The notes: generated by a model not told the origin, from the sequence alone. Positions 36,402 to 45,482 are shown, numbered from the stretch's first letter. The stretch: 64,000 nucleotides of DNA from CAXXOK01 sp001604115 (GCA_034928535.1 JAYFOV010000024.1:1-64000), one strand, 5' to 3'. Numbers and translations are program-made.

Positions 36402-37118
36402 ATGCCGGACACGCCTTTGGAAAAAAAGAGCCAGAACCCGCTGTACCAGCAGCTGATGCGGCGCTTGCAAAATGACGTGGTAGCGGGCGTTTACCCCGCC
36501 GGGGGTCGGATCCCCAGCGAGCAGGTGCTGCGCGATACGTATGGCGTGAGCCGCGTGACCGTGCGCAAGGCCATGCTGGATCTGGTACAGGAAGGGCTGC
36601 TGGTGCGCAAGCAGGGCAAAGGGACCTTCGTGGCTGATGCGCGCCTGAAGCGTGATTTGCATCACATTACCAGTTTTTCGGACGCGTGTGCCGGCATGGG
36701 CAGGGTGGCCGCCAGCCGCGTGGTGGAGCTGAAACGCGAAACGGCGCGCACCGAGGATGTGGAGCGCCTGCAACTGCCCGCGGGCTGCGATGTGCTGGAG
36801 CTGTGCCGCCTGCGCCTGTGCGATGGCGAGCCAGTCATGCTGGAATACAACCGCTTTTCCGGGGAGCTGACCTTTCTGGAAAGGCTGGATGTGAGCGGCA
36901 GCCTGTACGATGTGCTGCGGGAGCATGGGCTCATCCCCACGCGCGCCATCCATGATATTTCGCTGGGGCACGCAACCCCCACCGTGAGCCGCTATCTGGG
37001 CACCGCCGTGGGCGAGGCGCTGCTTTTGCTGGACGAGATCGTGTTTGACCAGCAGAACCGCCCGCTGCACACCAGCCGCCAATGGATCCGCGGCGATAAA
37101 TTTACCTTCCGCATTTGA
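36402..37118 (+). CDS. GntR-family transcriptional regulator (HutC/UTRA type)
   Basis: The 238-residue protein has an N-terminal winged helix (NPLYQQLMRRLQNDVVAGVYPAG, then IPSEQVLRDTYGVSRVTVRKAM and GLLVRKQGKGTFVA, about 12-75) and a C-terminal UTRA ligand-binding domain (about 95-235) ending SRQWIRGDKFTFRI. HutC-type members bind sugar phosphates, amino acids or related effectors; the effector is unknown. The ATG at 36402 follows GGAGGTGG. Its own promoter contains a symmetric hairpin, compatible with autoregulation. No obvious target operon is adjacent. Confidence 0.92.
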   Translation: MPDTPLEKKSQNPLYQQLMRRLQNDVVAGVYPAGGRIPSEQVLRDTYGVSRVTVRKAMLDLVQEGLLVRKQGKGTFVADARLKRDLHHITSFSDACAGMGRVAASRVVELKRETARTEDVERLQLPAGCDVLELCRLRLCDGEPVMLEYNRFSGELTFLERLDVSGSLYDVLREHGLIPTRAIHDISLGHATPTVSRYLGTAVGEALLLLDEIVFDQQNRPLHTSRQWIRGDKFTFRI

Positions 37119-37187
37119 GCGGCGCGTTCAACGTCGCGCCGTTTTCCTTTTATCCCCCTGAATTTATGATAGAAAGAAGCGATCACA

Positions 37188-38180
37188 CTGGAAACTGCAA
37201 AATTCGCCCTGTTTGTCGATTTGGAAAACTGCGGCGCCAAGGTGGCCACGCTGCTCAGCGTGCTGGAGAAGGTCAAGATCCGCGGGGATGTGCTGCTGGG
37301 CAAGGTATATGGCTATACCGATCAATACAGCGACCTCAAGGAGGTGCTGCTGAGCAACACCTTCACGGTGGTGCCGTCCCTGCGCTATGGCATCAGCCAG
37401 AAAAACAATGCCGATATCCTGCTGGTGATCGACGCGCTGGAGGTGGCCTACACCAACCCGCTCATCAACAGTTTCTGTATCGTGTCCGGCGATAGCGATT
37501 ATGTGCCGCTGGTGGGCAGGCTCAAGAGCATGGGCAAGTTTGTGCTGGGCATCAGCCGCAGCGAGGCTGCCAGCAATATCTTCATCAACGCATGCAACGA
37601 GTTTCAGTTCCTGGAAAACGTGGGCACGCACATCCGCAAACCGGAGGGCAAGAAGAAAACCGCCGCCATGGAAAAAGAGCCGCTGGATGAGCAGGAGCTC
37701 AATAAACTGATCGAAAGCATCCTGGATGAGCAGACCGATCAGGACGAGCTCTATGCCAGCGAGCTGAAAAGCATCCTGCTGCGCCTGCGCCCGGATTTCA
37801 GCGAGCGCGCCTTTGGCTGCGCCACCTTCCTGAAGCTTTTGGACAAGCTGGCGCACAAGTACGGCAACCTGCGCATCCGCAATGACAACTTTAATGTGAT
37901 GGTGTCTCTGGGGCAGGCGCAAAAGGAAACCGCCTTGCAGCTGACCAAGGACAACTGGAAGGAAGCTTTCCGCGAGCAGCTCCAGCGCTACAAGGAGGGC
38001 GGATTCGACCGCATCAATCCCTCCATTCTCAAGGCGGATATCCAGGCCGGCTACCCGGATTTCAATGAGCGCGCGTTGGGCTTCAAGCGCTTCAGCGATG
38101 TGCTCAAGGCGCTGGAGAAGGATACGATTTTGGAAGTGGAAATGGACGAGCAAAAAACGATGCTCATCAAAGTGCCGTAA
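37188..38180 (+). CDS. NYN-domain nuclease-like protein with two OST-HTH/LOTUS domains
   Basis: The NYN (PIN-like) domain starts KFALFVDLENCGAK and contains DILLVIDALE and FCIVSGDSDYVPLVGRLKSMGK, the acidic residues expected of a metal-dependent RNase fold. Two OST-HTH/LOTUS-type modules follow (about 165-235, SELKSILLRLRPDFSERAFGCATFLKLL, and about 255-325, ILKADIQAGYPDFNERALGFKRFSDVL); such modules bind RNA. A TTG at 37218 would remove the first strand with its Asp. Keeping it requires a non-ATG start, of which CTG at 37188 (after AGAAAGAAG) is best; an in-frame stop lies at 37170. A sequencing error at the true ATG is also possible. Confidence 0.75.
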   Translation: METAKFALFVDLENCGAKVATLLSVLEKVKIRGDVLLGKVYGYTDQYSDLKEVLLSNTFTVVPSLRYGISQKNNADILLVIDALEVAYTNPLINSFCIVSGDSDYVPLVGRLKSMGKFVLGISRSEAASNIFINACNEFQFLENVGTHIRKPEGKKKTAAMEKEPLDEQELNKLIESILDEQTDQDELYASELKSILLRLRPDFSERAFGCATFLKLLDKLAHKYGNLRIRNDNFNVMVSLGQAQKETALQLTKDNWKEAFREQLQRYKEGGFDRINPSILKADIQAGYPDFNERALGFKRFSDVLKALEKDTILEVEMDEQKTMLIKVP

Positions 38181-38287
38181 GCGGAGGCCAAGGGCCTCCT
38201 TTGGGAGGGGGATTGAGATCCCCCTCCCAACCGCCCCCGGGGATGCGCGGGGGGCGGGAGGGATACCGACGGGAGATGGACGGACGG

Positions 38288-38340
38288 ACGCTTCGCTCCG
38301 TCGGGGGACGGGCGCTTGCTTCGCTCCGTCGGGGCGGGCG
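38288..38340 (+). repeat. Two-copy direct repeat with hairpins before nadE
   Basis: GCTTCGCTCCGTCGGGG occurs twice about 28 bases apart, and each copy can pair locally (GACGGA...TCCGTC). It lies between the NYN gene and the nadE ribosome binding site. Preceding it is a GGAGGGGGATT/ATCCCCCTCC inverted repeat (about 38202-38230). Confidence 0.5.
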
Positions 38341-38361
38341 GCTGGTTGAAGGAGGAATTAG

Positions 38362-40257
38362 ATGGCGGCGGATTTTGTGCGCGTGGCCGCGGCCAGCGTG
38401 CGTGTGCATTTGGGCGATGTAGCCCGCAATACGGAGGAAGTGCTTGCGCGCATGGCGCTGCTTGAAGCGCAGGGCGTGCAATTGGCCGTGTTTCCGGAGC
38501 TTTGCCTCACGGGCTATACCGTGGGCGATTTGCTGGCGCACGAGCCTTTGCAGCGCGCCGCGTGGGACGCTATGCTGCGCATTGCAGCGCAGAGCGGAGA
38601 TATGGCTGTGGTGGTGGGCTTGCCTATCCTGGCCGATGGGCGGTTGTTCAACTGCGCGGCGGTACTGCAGGGCGGGCGGGTGCGTGGTGTGGTGCCCAAG
38701 GTGTTCCTGCCCAACGGCAATGAGTTTTATGAAATGCGCTGGTTTGTAAGCGGCACGCAGGCAGGGGGCACGCTGGATGTTGCGGGCGAGCCCTGCCCCT
38801 TTGCGCCGCATCTGCTCTTTGACACTGGCGCCTGCCGCTTTGCGGTAGAGGTGTGCGAGGATCTGTGGGTGCCGCAGCCGCCCAGCATCCGCTATGCCAT
38901 GGAGGGTGCGGAGCTCATCCTCAACCCCAGCGCGAGCGATGCGCTGGTCAGCAAGCAAGGCTACCGGCGGGATCTGCTCAAGCAGCACTCCGGACGGCTC
39001 TATGCGGCCTATGCCTATGCGGGTGCGGGCTTTGGCGAAAGCACCAGCGATCTGGTCTTTTGCGGCTACACCGGCGTGTTCGAAAACGGCCGTGCCTTGA
39101 GCGAGGGGCAGCGTTTTACCCTCACGGGGGATCAAGCGATTGCCGATGTGGATTTGCAGCGCCTGCGCTACCAACGCCAGCGCAACGGGAGCTTCCACCA
39201 GGCAGGGCGCACCGCGCCTGCCATGGTGCATGTGCCCGTGCCGCAAGCGGCGCAGGAACCGCCCGCCGCGTTGCTGCGCCAAATCGACCCCCTGCCCTTT
39301 GTGCCTGGCGGCACGGAGGATCATCTGGAGGAAATCGTGCGCATCCAGTGTCAGGCGCTGGCCACTCGTCTGGCTGCCACGGGGTGCAAGGCGGCGGTCA
39401 TCGGCGTTTCCGGCGGGCTGGACAGCACGCTGGCGCTGCTGGTAAGCGTGCGGGCGTTCGATCTGCTCGGGTTGCCGCGCGCCGGGGTCTATGCCATCAC
39501 CATGCCGGGCATGGGCACGGGCAAACGCACCAAGACCAATGCGGACAGGCTCATGGCCGCGCTGGGCGTGACCGCACTGGAAATCAGCATTGAAGCGGCC
39601 GTACGCCAACATTTTCGGGACATTGGCCACGATGAGGCCACCCATGACGTGACGTACGAAAACACGCAGGCGCGGGAGCGCACCCAGATTTTGATGGACT
39701 ATGCCAACAAGGTCGGCGGCATCGTGCTGGGCACCGGGGACATGAGCGAGGGCGCGTTGGGCTGGTCCACCTACAATGGCGACCATATGAGCATGTACAA
39801 CGTGAACTGCTCCGTGCCCAAAACACTGGTCAAGAGCCTGGTGCGCTACCTCAGCGCTCATGATTTTGGCGGCGTGGTGCGCGATGTGTGCCTGGACATC
39901 ATCGATACGCCCATCAGCCCGGAGCTGCTGCCCGTGGCGGATGGGGAGCTGAACCAGCGCACCGAGGACATATTGGGGGATTATGCCCTGCATGACTTTT
40001 TCCTATACCATCTGCTGGACAGCGGCTCCGGCCCCGAGCGGCTCACGCGCTTTGCCCGGCAGGCCTTTGCCGGCGTGTATACACAGGAGAAGATCGCCGC
40101 GCAGTTGGCAACGTTCATTCGCCGGTTTTTTGCGCAGCAGTTCAAGCGCAATTGCGTGCCGGACGGCCCCAAGGTCGGCAGCATCAGCCTTTCACCTCGC
40201 GGGGATCTGCGCATGCCCTCGGATATGAGCGGTGCGCTTTGGCAAGGGCTCCTCTAG
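38362..40257 (+). CDS. nadE: Glutamine-dependent NAD+ synthetase
   Basis: Amidates nicotinic acid adenine dinucleotide to NAD+ using glutamine. The 631-residue protein fuses an N-terminal nitrilase-type glutaminase with a C-terminal synthetase. Glutaminase triad: Glu in VFPELCLTGY, Lys in GVVPKVFLPN, Cys in VEVCEDLWVP. Synthetase: P-loop VIGVSGGLDSTLAL (about 350), TMPGMGTGKRTKTNA, and VLGTGDMSEGALGWSTYNGDHMSMYN. AAGGAGG precedes the ATG at 38362. Length fits the long, glutamine-using class found in many clostridia. Confidence 0.97.
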   Translation: MAADFVRVAAASVRVHLGDVARNTEEVLARMALLEAQGVQLAVFPELCLTGYTVGDLLAHEPLQRAAWDAMLRIAAQSGDMAVVVGLPILADGRLFNCAAVLQGGRVRGVVPKVFLPNGNEFYEMRWFVSGTQAGGTLDVAGEPCPFAPHLLFDTGACRFAVEVCEDLWVPQPPSIRYAMEGAELILNPSASDALVSKQGYRRDLLKQHSGRLYAAYAYAGAGFGESTSDLVFCGYTGVFENGRALSEGQRFTLTGDQAIADVDLQRLRYQRQRNGSFHQAGRTAPAMVHVPVPQAAQEPPAALLRQIDPLPFVPGGTEDHLEEIVRIQCQALATRLAATGCKAAVIGVSGGLDSTLALLVSVRAFDLLGLPRAGVYAITMPGMGTGKRTKTNADRLMAALGVTALEISIEAAVRQHFRDIGHDEATHDVTYENTQARERTQILMDYANKVGGIVLGTGDMSEGALGWSTYNGDHMSMYNVNCSVPKTLVKSLVRYLSAHDFGGVVRDVCLDIIDTPISPELLPVADGELNQRTEDILGDYALHDFFLYHLLDSGSGPERLTRFARQAFAGVYTQEKIAAQLATFIRRFFAQQFKRNCVPDGPKVGSISLSPRGDLRMPSDMSGALWQGLL

Positions 40258-40302
40258 CGTCCGCCCGGCCTGCGCGCTGCCAACCCGTAACAAACCATGA
40301 AC

Positions 40303-40326
40303 GGCCGGCCATACGGCTGGCCTTTT
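40303..40326 (+). terminator. Terminator of nadE
   Basis: GGCCGGCC, loop ATAC, GGCTGGCC (one G-T pair), then TTTT, about 50 bases after nadE. Confidence 0.7.
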
Positions 40327-40337
40327 CTCCCGCGCTG

Positions 40338-40346
40338 TGCTACAAT
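40338..40346 (+). promoter_or_regulatory. Extended -10 promoter of the zinc-ribbon gene
   Basis: TGCTACAAT (TGn plus TACAAT) about 40 bases before the start codon; no strong -35. Confidence 0.45.
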
Positions 40347-40386
40347 GTGCGCAGCTAACCACCAGCCCTTGAAGGAGGGGATCACC

Positions 40387-41103
40387 ATGAGCGAGATCCT
40401 ATGCCCAACCTGTGGAAAAAACGTGGCGCATGCCGAAGGTGCGTCCTTTTGCCCCTACTGCGGCGGCGCGCTGGCCAAGGCGGCTCAGCCGCCCGAAGCC
40501 GATGCCGTGCGTGCGCTGCTGGATCAGGTAGCCGCGATGGACAACCCGAGAAAAAAATATGACAAGCTTGCGCAGGCGATGGAACGCTACCCCGACAGCC
40601 TTGCCATCGCGGAGGAGCTTTTGTTCCTGGGGCGGCTGCATGAACGCAGCGCGCGCCAGCTGGATTTTTCCGTGATCAAGAGCTATCTGCTCATGCTGTA
40701 TTTGGAGCCGGAAACGCTTGTGCCAGAACAGATTGCCGCCATGCGGGAGGCCATTTTCTCCCATCCGGATCTGCAGCGCTGCCTGCGACTGGCGGCGGAT
40801 CCCAATGCTTTTTTGGACCAGTACCTGACCAAGCTGAGCACGCAGTTCATCGAGCTGTTTTTACGAGGCAGCAGCCGCTATATGCGCCGTTTCTTCGGCA
40901 TGGGGCTGGAAAGCCGCGCGCCCAAGTATCTGGCCGCCCCCGCGGGCTTCATGCTTGCCGCCATGCAACAGGACGATCAGCTCACCCAGGAGCAGCGCGC
41001 CCGCCTGATGCGCGCCTTTTTCAGGGCGTTTAACACGCAGCTGGGCGGGGATACCCAGTGGTTGCTGCAAGAGATGCAAACACGCGGCGTTGCCATGCCC
41101 TGA
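40387..41103 (+). CDS. Zinc-ribbon protein of unknown function (238 residues)
   Basis: The N terminus is a double-Cys zinc ribbon (LCPTCGKNVAHAEGASFCPYCGG, two CxxC knuckles about residues 6-25). The remaining 200 residues are helical, with no membrane segment, and include basic ALLQ/KYDKLAQAMERYPDSL-like helices that recall TPR-type packing. I do not recognise the family. AAGGAGGGG precedes the ATG at 40387. It has a candidate promoter after the nadE terminator and is followed by a membrane-anchored protein 175 bases on. Confidence 0.75.
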   Translation: MSEILCPTCGKNVAHAEGASFCPYCGGALAKAAQPPEADAVRALLDQVAAMDNPRKKYDKLAQAMERYPDSLAIAEELLFLGRLHERSARQLDFSVIKSYLLMLYLEPETLVPEQIAAMREAIFSHPDLQRCLRLAADPNAFLDQYLTKLSTQFIELFLRGSSRYMRRFFGMGLESRAPKYLAAPAGFMLAAMQQDDQLTQEQRARLMRAFFRAFNTQLGGDTQWLLQEMQTRGVAMP

Positions 41104-41278
41104 GGCTGCCCCGCCCGTCACGCTACGGTGACCGCCCGGGCGGCTGAGCCGCTTCGGCCGCAGCGCGTGCCCGCGCCGGGAAACCTCACGCGCAGGGGCG
41201 AGCCACACCCCGCGCAGGCTCCGCCTGCCCAGACATTGGCGGTACAGGCCGCCGTAACCCACCCCAAGGAGGTAGCTT

Positions 41279-42028
41279 TTGCAAACCAAACACAACGCGG
41301 CGCATGGCGCGCCGCGCACGCCGCCCAAGGGCATGCCTACTCGTGTGCCGCCGCGTCGGCCGCCCAAAGCGCCGCCGGCGCGCGATCAGCTTCCCACCCA
41401 GCAGCCCGTGACGGACGAGCCCGTGGCGCGCCCCCCGGCACGCTGGAAGGCTATGCTCAAGCGTGTGCTGGCCATTCTGGGGTTGATCCTTTCCCTGGCT
41501 TTGGTCTATGTGTTTCTGCTGATCGGCGAGCCGGAGGAGGATACTCAGCTTTCCCAGCAAACGCAGGCACAGGAAGAGATTATCCGCGTGCCCATCGCTG
41601 CCACGCAAATGGATGGCACTGCCGACCTCAATGCGCTGGCCGTGAATTTTGGCATGCCGGTGCTTACCTTGCAGGGCGCGCCGGTCACGCTGCAAAAGGC
41701 TGCGCTGTTTGATACGGCCTTCCGCGGCGGCTATGCGCGGCGTTTCCAGCTCACCTATGCCTACCCGACCGGCGAAACCATGCTGGTGGAGAGCATCCGC
41801 CCCACGGCAGCGGTATCGCTGGTGGCGCGCGGAAGCTATTCGCTCAATGTGGCGCAGCTCTATACGCTGGGCGGGATGGACGCCGTGCGCATGGACAGCG
41901 GGGATGCTGTGCTCCTGATGGCTCGCGGGCTGGATGCGGCCTATGCCGTGACCTTGCCCAAAGCCTATGCCGATACGCTGGCCGCGTTGCTCAAGCAGTG
42001 CGTGCTCATGCAGCCGACTGCGCCCTAA
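41279..42028 (+). CDS. Membrane-anchored protein of unknown function (249 residues)
   Basis: A Pro/Arg-rich cytoplasmic N terminus (about 1-57) is followed by one transmembrane helix (VLAILGLILSLALVYVFLLI, about 63-82) and an extracytoplasmic domain of about 165 residues with alternating strands (IRVPIAATQMDG, LTLQGAPVTL, RRFQLTYAYPTGETMLVESI, LNVAQLYTLGG). I do not recognise the domain. The start is TTG at 41279, six bases after AAGGAGG; the next ATG is 18 codons in and lacks a ribosome binding site. It lies upstream of an ABC exporter on the same strand. Confidence 0.72.
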   Translation: MQTKHNAAHGAPRTPPKGMPTRVPPRRPPKAPPARDQLPTQQPVTDEPVARPPARWKAMLKRVLAILGLILSLALVYVFLLIGEPEEDTQLSQQTQAQEEIIRVPIAATQMDGTADLNALAVNFGMPVLTLQGAPVTLQKAALFDTAFRGGYARRFQLTYAYPTGETMLVESIRPTAAVSLVARGSYSLNVAQLYTLGGMDAVRMDSGDAVLLMARGLDAAYAVTLPKAYADTLAALLKQCVLMQPTAP

Positions 42029-42140
42029 GGCGCGCGGCGCAGGCCTGCGTACCTGCCGCCCCGGATCTTTTAGCGCCCGCTTCCCATGCGGCGCTTGGTT
42101 CCCTCACTTGCGGAAAAACTGAAAAGCACAAGGAGCCTTT

Positions 42141-43907
42141 ATGGAAAATCAAAAACATAGCACACCCTCATCGGTGCTGATCAAGCGCTTTTTGCCGTAC
42201 TACAAAAAATACCGCGTCATGCTGTTTACCGACCTTTTTTTTGCCGCGCTGACCACTCTGTGCGAGCTGATGCTGCCGCTGATCGTGCGCAACATCACCA
42301 CACTGGCCACCACCAATGTGGCCGCGCTCACCGTGGCGTATGTGCTGCGCATCGGCCTGTTTTACATTGTGCTGCGCCTGATCGATGCGGGCGCGGCGTT
42401 TTACATGAACTCCCAGGGGCACATCATGGGCGTGTATATGGAACGCGATATGCGCATGGATATGTTTGGGCACCTGCACACGCTCGGCTTTGCGTATTAC
42501 AGCAACGCCAAGGTGGGGCAGATCATGAGCCGCATTACCAATGACCTGTTTGAGATCACGGAGTTTGCCCACCACTGCCCGGAGGAGTTTTTCATTGCGG
42601 GCATCAAGTTGGTGGCATCGTTTGTGATCCTGTTTGGCATCAACCCCATCCTGACGCTGGTCATCTTTGCGGTGTTGCCGCTGATGCTGTTCTTCACACG
42701 TTTTTTCAACAAGCGGATGCGCAAAGCCTTTGCCGAGCGGCGCAGCCAGCTGGGGGAACTGAACGCGCAGGTGCAGGACAGCCTGCTGGGGGTGCGCGTG
42801 GTCAAGAGCTTTGCCGCCGAGCCGCGTGAGGTGGCTAAGTTCCGGGAGGGCAACGACATCTTCACGCGCATCGGGCGCAAGACCTTTTACATCATGGCGG
42901 GCTTCCATACCATGACGCGCGCGTTTGACGGGCTCATGTACATCATCGTGGTGGTGATGGGTGCGCTGTTCCTGGCGGATGGCAAGATCACCGCAGGGGA
43001 TTATGTGGCTTACCTGCTGTTCATCTCCACGCTGCTGGCGACCATCCGGCGCATCGTGGAGTTCATGGAGCAGTTCCAGCGCGGCATGACGGGCATTGAG
43101 CGCTTTACTGCCATCATGGATGAGCAGCCGGACATCACCGATGCGCCTGACGCGCGGGAGCTGACCAACGTGCACGGCGATGTGACGTTTGACCACGTGA
43201 GCTTTCACTACAGCGAAAATGAGCGCGATGTGCTGGCCGATCTGAACCTGTCCGTCAAGGCTGGGGAGCGCGTGGCGCTGGTGGGCCCCAGCGGAGGCGG
43301 CAAGACCACGCTGTGCAACCTGATCCCGCGGTTTTACAACCTGTCCGGCGGGCGCATCCTGATCGACGGGCAGGATATTACCACGCTCACGCAGCGCAGC
43401 CTGCGGGAGAACATCGGCGTGGTGCAGCAGGATGTGTACCTGTTCACCGGTACGGTGTATGACAACATCGCCTACGGCGACCCCAATGCCACCGAGGAGG
43501 ATGTGGTGCGCGCGGCCGAGCTGGCGGGCGCGGATGGGTTCATCCGCGAGCTGCCGGAAGGCTACCGCACCTATGTGGGGGAGCGCGGCGTGCGCCTCTC
43601 CGGCGGGCAGAAGCAGCGCATCTCCATCGCGCGCGTGTTTCTGAAAAACCCGCCCATCCTGATTTTGGACGAGGCCACCAGCGCGCTGGATAACGAGAGC
43701 GAGCGCATCGTGCAGCAATCGCTGGACAAGCTTGCGGTGGGGCGCACCACGTTTGTGATTGCCCACCGCCTGACCACCATCAAAAACGCGACCACCATCT
43801 GGGTGCTCACCGAAAACGGCGTGGAGGAGCGCGGCACCCATAAGGAACTCATGGCCGGCGGAGGCCTGTATGCCAAGCTCTATGATATGTATACGGAGGA
43901 CGTATGA
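42141..43907 (+). CDS. ABC transporter, fused permease and ATPase (exporter type)
   Basis: Half-transporter of the MsbA/multidrug type; probably works as a homodimer in the cytoplasmic membrane. The 588-residue protein has six membrane helices in the first 320 residues, then the nucleotide-binding domain: Walker A GPSGGGKTT (about 380), Q-loop VVQQDVYLF, signature LSGGQKQR, Walker B ILILDEATSALD, H-loop IAHRLTT. AAGGAG precedes the ATG. Its stop overlaps the next start (ATGA), so the two are translationally coupled. Substrate unknown. Confidence 0.95.
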   Translation: MENQKHSTPSSVLIKRFLPYYKKYRVMLFTDLFFAALTTLCELMLPLIVRNITTLATTNVAALTVAYVLRIGLFYIVLRLIDAGAAFYMNSQGHIMGVYMERDMRMDMFGHLHTLGFAYYSNAKVGQIMSRITNDLFEITEFAHHCPEEFFIAGIKLVASFVILFGINPILTLVIFAVLPLMLFFTRFFNKRMRKAFAERRSQLGELNAQVQDSLLGVRVVKSFAAEPREVAKFREGNDIFTRIGRKTFYIMAGFHTMTRAFDGLMYIIVVVMGALFLADGKITAGDYVAYLLFISTLLATIRRIVEFMEQFQRGMTGIERFTAIMDEQPDITDAPDARELTNVHGDVTFDHVSFHYSENERDVLADLNLSVKAGERVALVGPSGGGKTTLCNLIPRFYNLSGGRILIDGQDITTLTQRSLRENIGVVQQDVYLFTGTVYDNIAYGDPNATEEDVVRAAELAGADGFIRELPEGYRTYVGERGVRLSGGQKQRISIARVFLKNPPILILDEATSALDNESERIVQQSLDKLAVGRTTFVIAHRLTTIKNATTIWVLTENGVEERGTHKELMAGGGLYAKLYDMYTEDV

Positions 43908-45373
43908 TGAACATCACATGGGTCAAGGCGGCGGAGCTGCCTGAGGTGTGCGCCCTGTACCAGGCTGCCATTGCGGATATGCAGGCGCGCGGCCTTGAGC
44001 AGTGGGCTTGGGGGCGCTACCCCACGGAAGCGATCCTGGCTGAGGATGTGGCGCTTTCCCGCCTGTACCGCGTGGATCAGGATGGGAGCCTGATAGCCGT
44101 GTTTGCGCTGTGCGTAGGGCAGGATGCGGAGTATGAGGGCGTCGGCTGGCGCTACGGCGTGCGCCCCGCATGCCTGCACCGCGTGGCGCGGCTGCCGGGC
44201 GCGGGCGGCCGGGGCGTGGGCAAAGCCATCGTCGCCTTCGCCAAAGAAAAGGGCGCTCAGTTGGGCTGCGATTGCCTGCGTGTGGATACCTACGCGCAAA
44301 ACGGGCGAGCGCTCAAACTGTTTCGCGAAAATACGGTACGGGAGGCGGGTACGTTTGCCATTGCCCGGTTTCCGGAGCCATTTCATTGCTTTGAAGCGCC
44401 GCTCACAGCGGAATGCCCCATCCTGCCCACGCGCATGCACCCGGCTTACCGCCATGGGGACATGACCCCCTGGGGCGGGGACGCGCTGCGCACACTGTAC
44501 GGTAAGGCCATCCCGGATGACCGCACGGGCGAGGCGCTGGAGATCAGCTGCATCCAGGGGCTGGAGAGCACGACGGATAGGGGTGAAACCCTCCCGGAAC
44601 TGATCCGCAAGGATGGCGCGGCGCTGGTGGGCGAGGGGAACACGGAACCTTTCCCGCTGCTGCTCAAGCTGCTGGCGGCCAAGAGCAGCCTGAGCGTGCA
44701 GGTGCACCCGGGGGATGGCTATGCCATGGCGCATGAAGGCAAGCTGGGCAAAACGGAAGCGTGGGCAATTCTGCATGCGGAGCCGGGAGCCGAGCTGTGC
44801 TACGGACTGCGGGACGGGGTCACCCTGGCGGCACTGGAGCGTGCGCTTGTCGGCGGGGAAGACGTGGCGCCGATGATCGCCACCACCCGCGTGACGGCGG
44901 GGGATGTGCTGTACATGCCCAGCGGCATGGTGCACGCCATCGGCGGGGGCATCACGCTGTATGAAATTCAGCAATCCAGCGACGTGACCTATCGGCTGTG
45001 GGATTATAACCGGGTCAATGAACGCGGAGAAAAGCGGGAGCTGCATATTCGCAAATCGCTGGATGTGATCGACCCGGCGCTCAAGGGCATTCGCACCCGT
45101 TTCCCGGACGCGGATCAGGCGGGCGAACATGCGGTGCTGGATGTGCCTGCTTTCCGGCTGGTTTGCGTGTGTGTGCAGGGGTCGCTGGCGCTCTCGGCAT
45201 GCCAGGAGAGTTTTCGGATGTTCACAGCGCTGGATGCACTCACGCTGTGCTGGGAAGGCGGAGCAATGCCCGTCAAGGCAGGGGAGAGTGTGCTGCTTGC
45301 GGCGCAAAGCCCTCAGCTGACTGTGCAAGGGCAGGGGCGAGCGCTGCTGTCGATGGTAGGCAAGCGTCTCTAA
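43904..45373 (+). CDS. GNAT acetyltransferase fused to class I mannose-6-phosphate isomerase
   Basis: Residues 1-165 are GNAT-like: WVKAAELPEVCALYQAAIADM, an acetyl-CoA loop GAGGRGVGKAIVAFA and DCLRVDTYAQNGRALKLF. Residues 170-489 are a type I phosphomannose isomerase: MHPAYRHGDMTPWGGDALRTLYGK, zinc ligands in SLSVQVHPGD (Gln 266, His 268) and KTEAWAIL, and MVHAIGGG (His 344). Each domain is normally separate. The phosphomannose isomerase interconverts mannose- and fructose-6-phosphate, feeding GDP-mannose or glycolysis; the acetyltransferase target is unknown. The frame is uninterrupted. The start overlaps the ABC transporter stop by four bases. Confidence 0.82.
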   Translation: MMNITWVKAAELPEVCALYQAAIADMQARGLEQWAWGRYPTEAILAEDVALSRLYRVDQDGSLIAVFALCVGQDAEYEGVGWRYGVRPACLHRVARLPGAGGRGVGKAIVAFAKEKGAQLGCDCLRVDTYAQNGRALKLFRENTVREAGTFAIARFPEPFHCFEAPLTAECPILPTRMHPAYRHGDMTPWGGDALRTLYGKAIPDDRTGEALEISCIQGLESTTDRGETLPELIRKDGAALVGEGNTEPFPLLLKLLAAKSSLSVQVHPGDGYAMAHEGKLGKTEAWAILHAEPGAELCYGLRDGVTLAALERALVGGEDVAPMIATTRVTAGDVLYMPSGMVHAIGGGITLYEIQQSSDVTYRLWDYNRVNERGEKRELHIRKSLDVIDPALKGIRTRFPDADQAGEHAVLDVPAFRLVCVCVQGSLALSACQESFRMFTALDALTLCWEGGAMPVKAGESVLLAAQSPQLTVQGQGRALLSMVGKRL

Positions 45374-45385
45374 AAGCCACAACCG

Positions 45386-45436
45386 GGATTCCCAAGGGAC
45401 AATGTCCCTTGGGCAGGGTTTGGGGCAGCGCCCCAA
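45386..45436 (+). repeat. Dispersed two-hairpin repeat, copy B
   Basis: CCCAAGGGACA...TGTCCCTTGGG followed by GGGTTTGGGGCAGCGCCCCAA, matching copy A at 13630-13692 in its second hairpin exactly. It forms the left side of a pair with inverted copy C. Confidence 0.6.
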
Positions 45437-45482
45437 CGTCCCCCCAAAAAACCAAAGCGAGCGAACCGCCGCGCAGCATAAA

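Noticed and set aside
37166..37187. ATG at 37166 as start of the NYN gene
   Set aside because: It is in a different frame; using it would need a frameshift before FALFVDLEN.
38288..38340. CRISPR-like repeat array
   Set aside because: Only two short copies, spacer too short, no cas genes.
42168..43841. A 557-codon minus-strand frame opposite the ABC transporter
   Set aside because: Antisense shadow; the plus strand has all ABC motifs.
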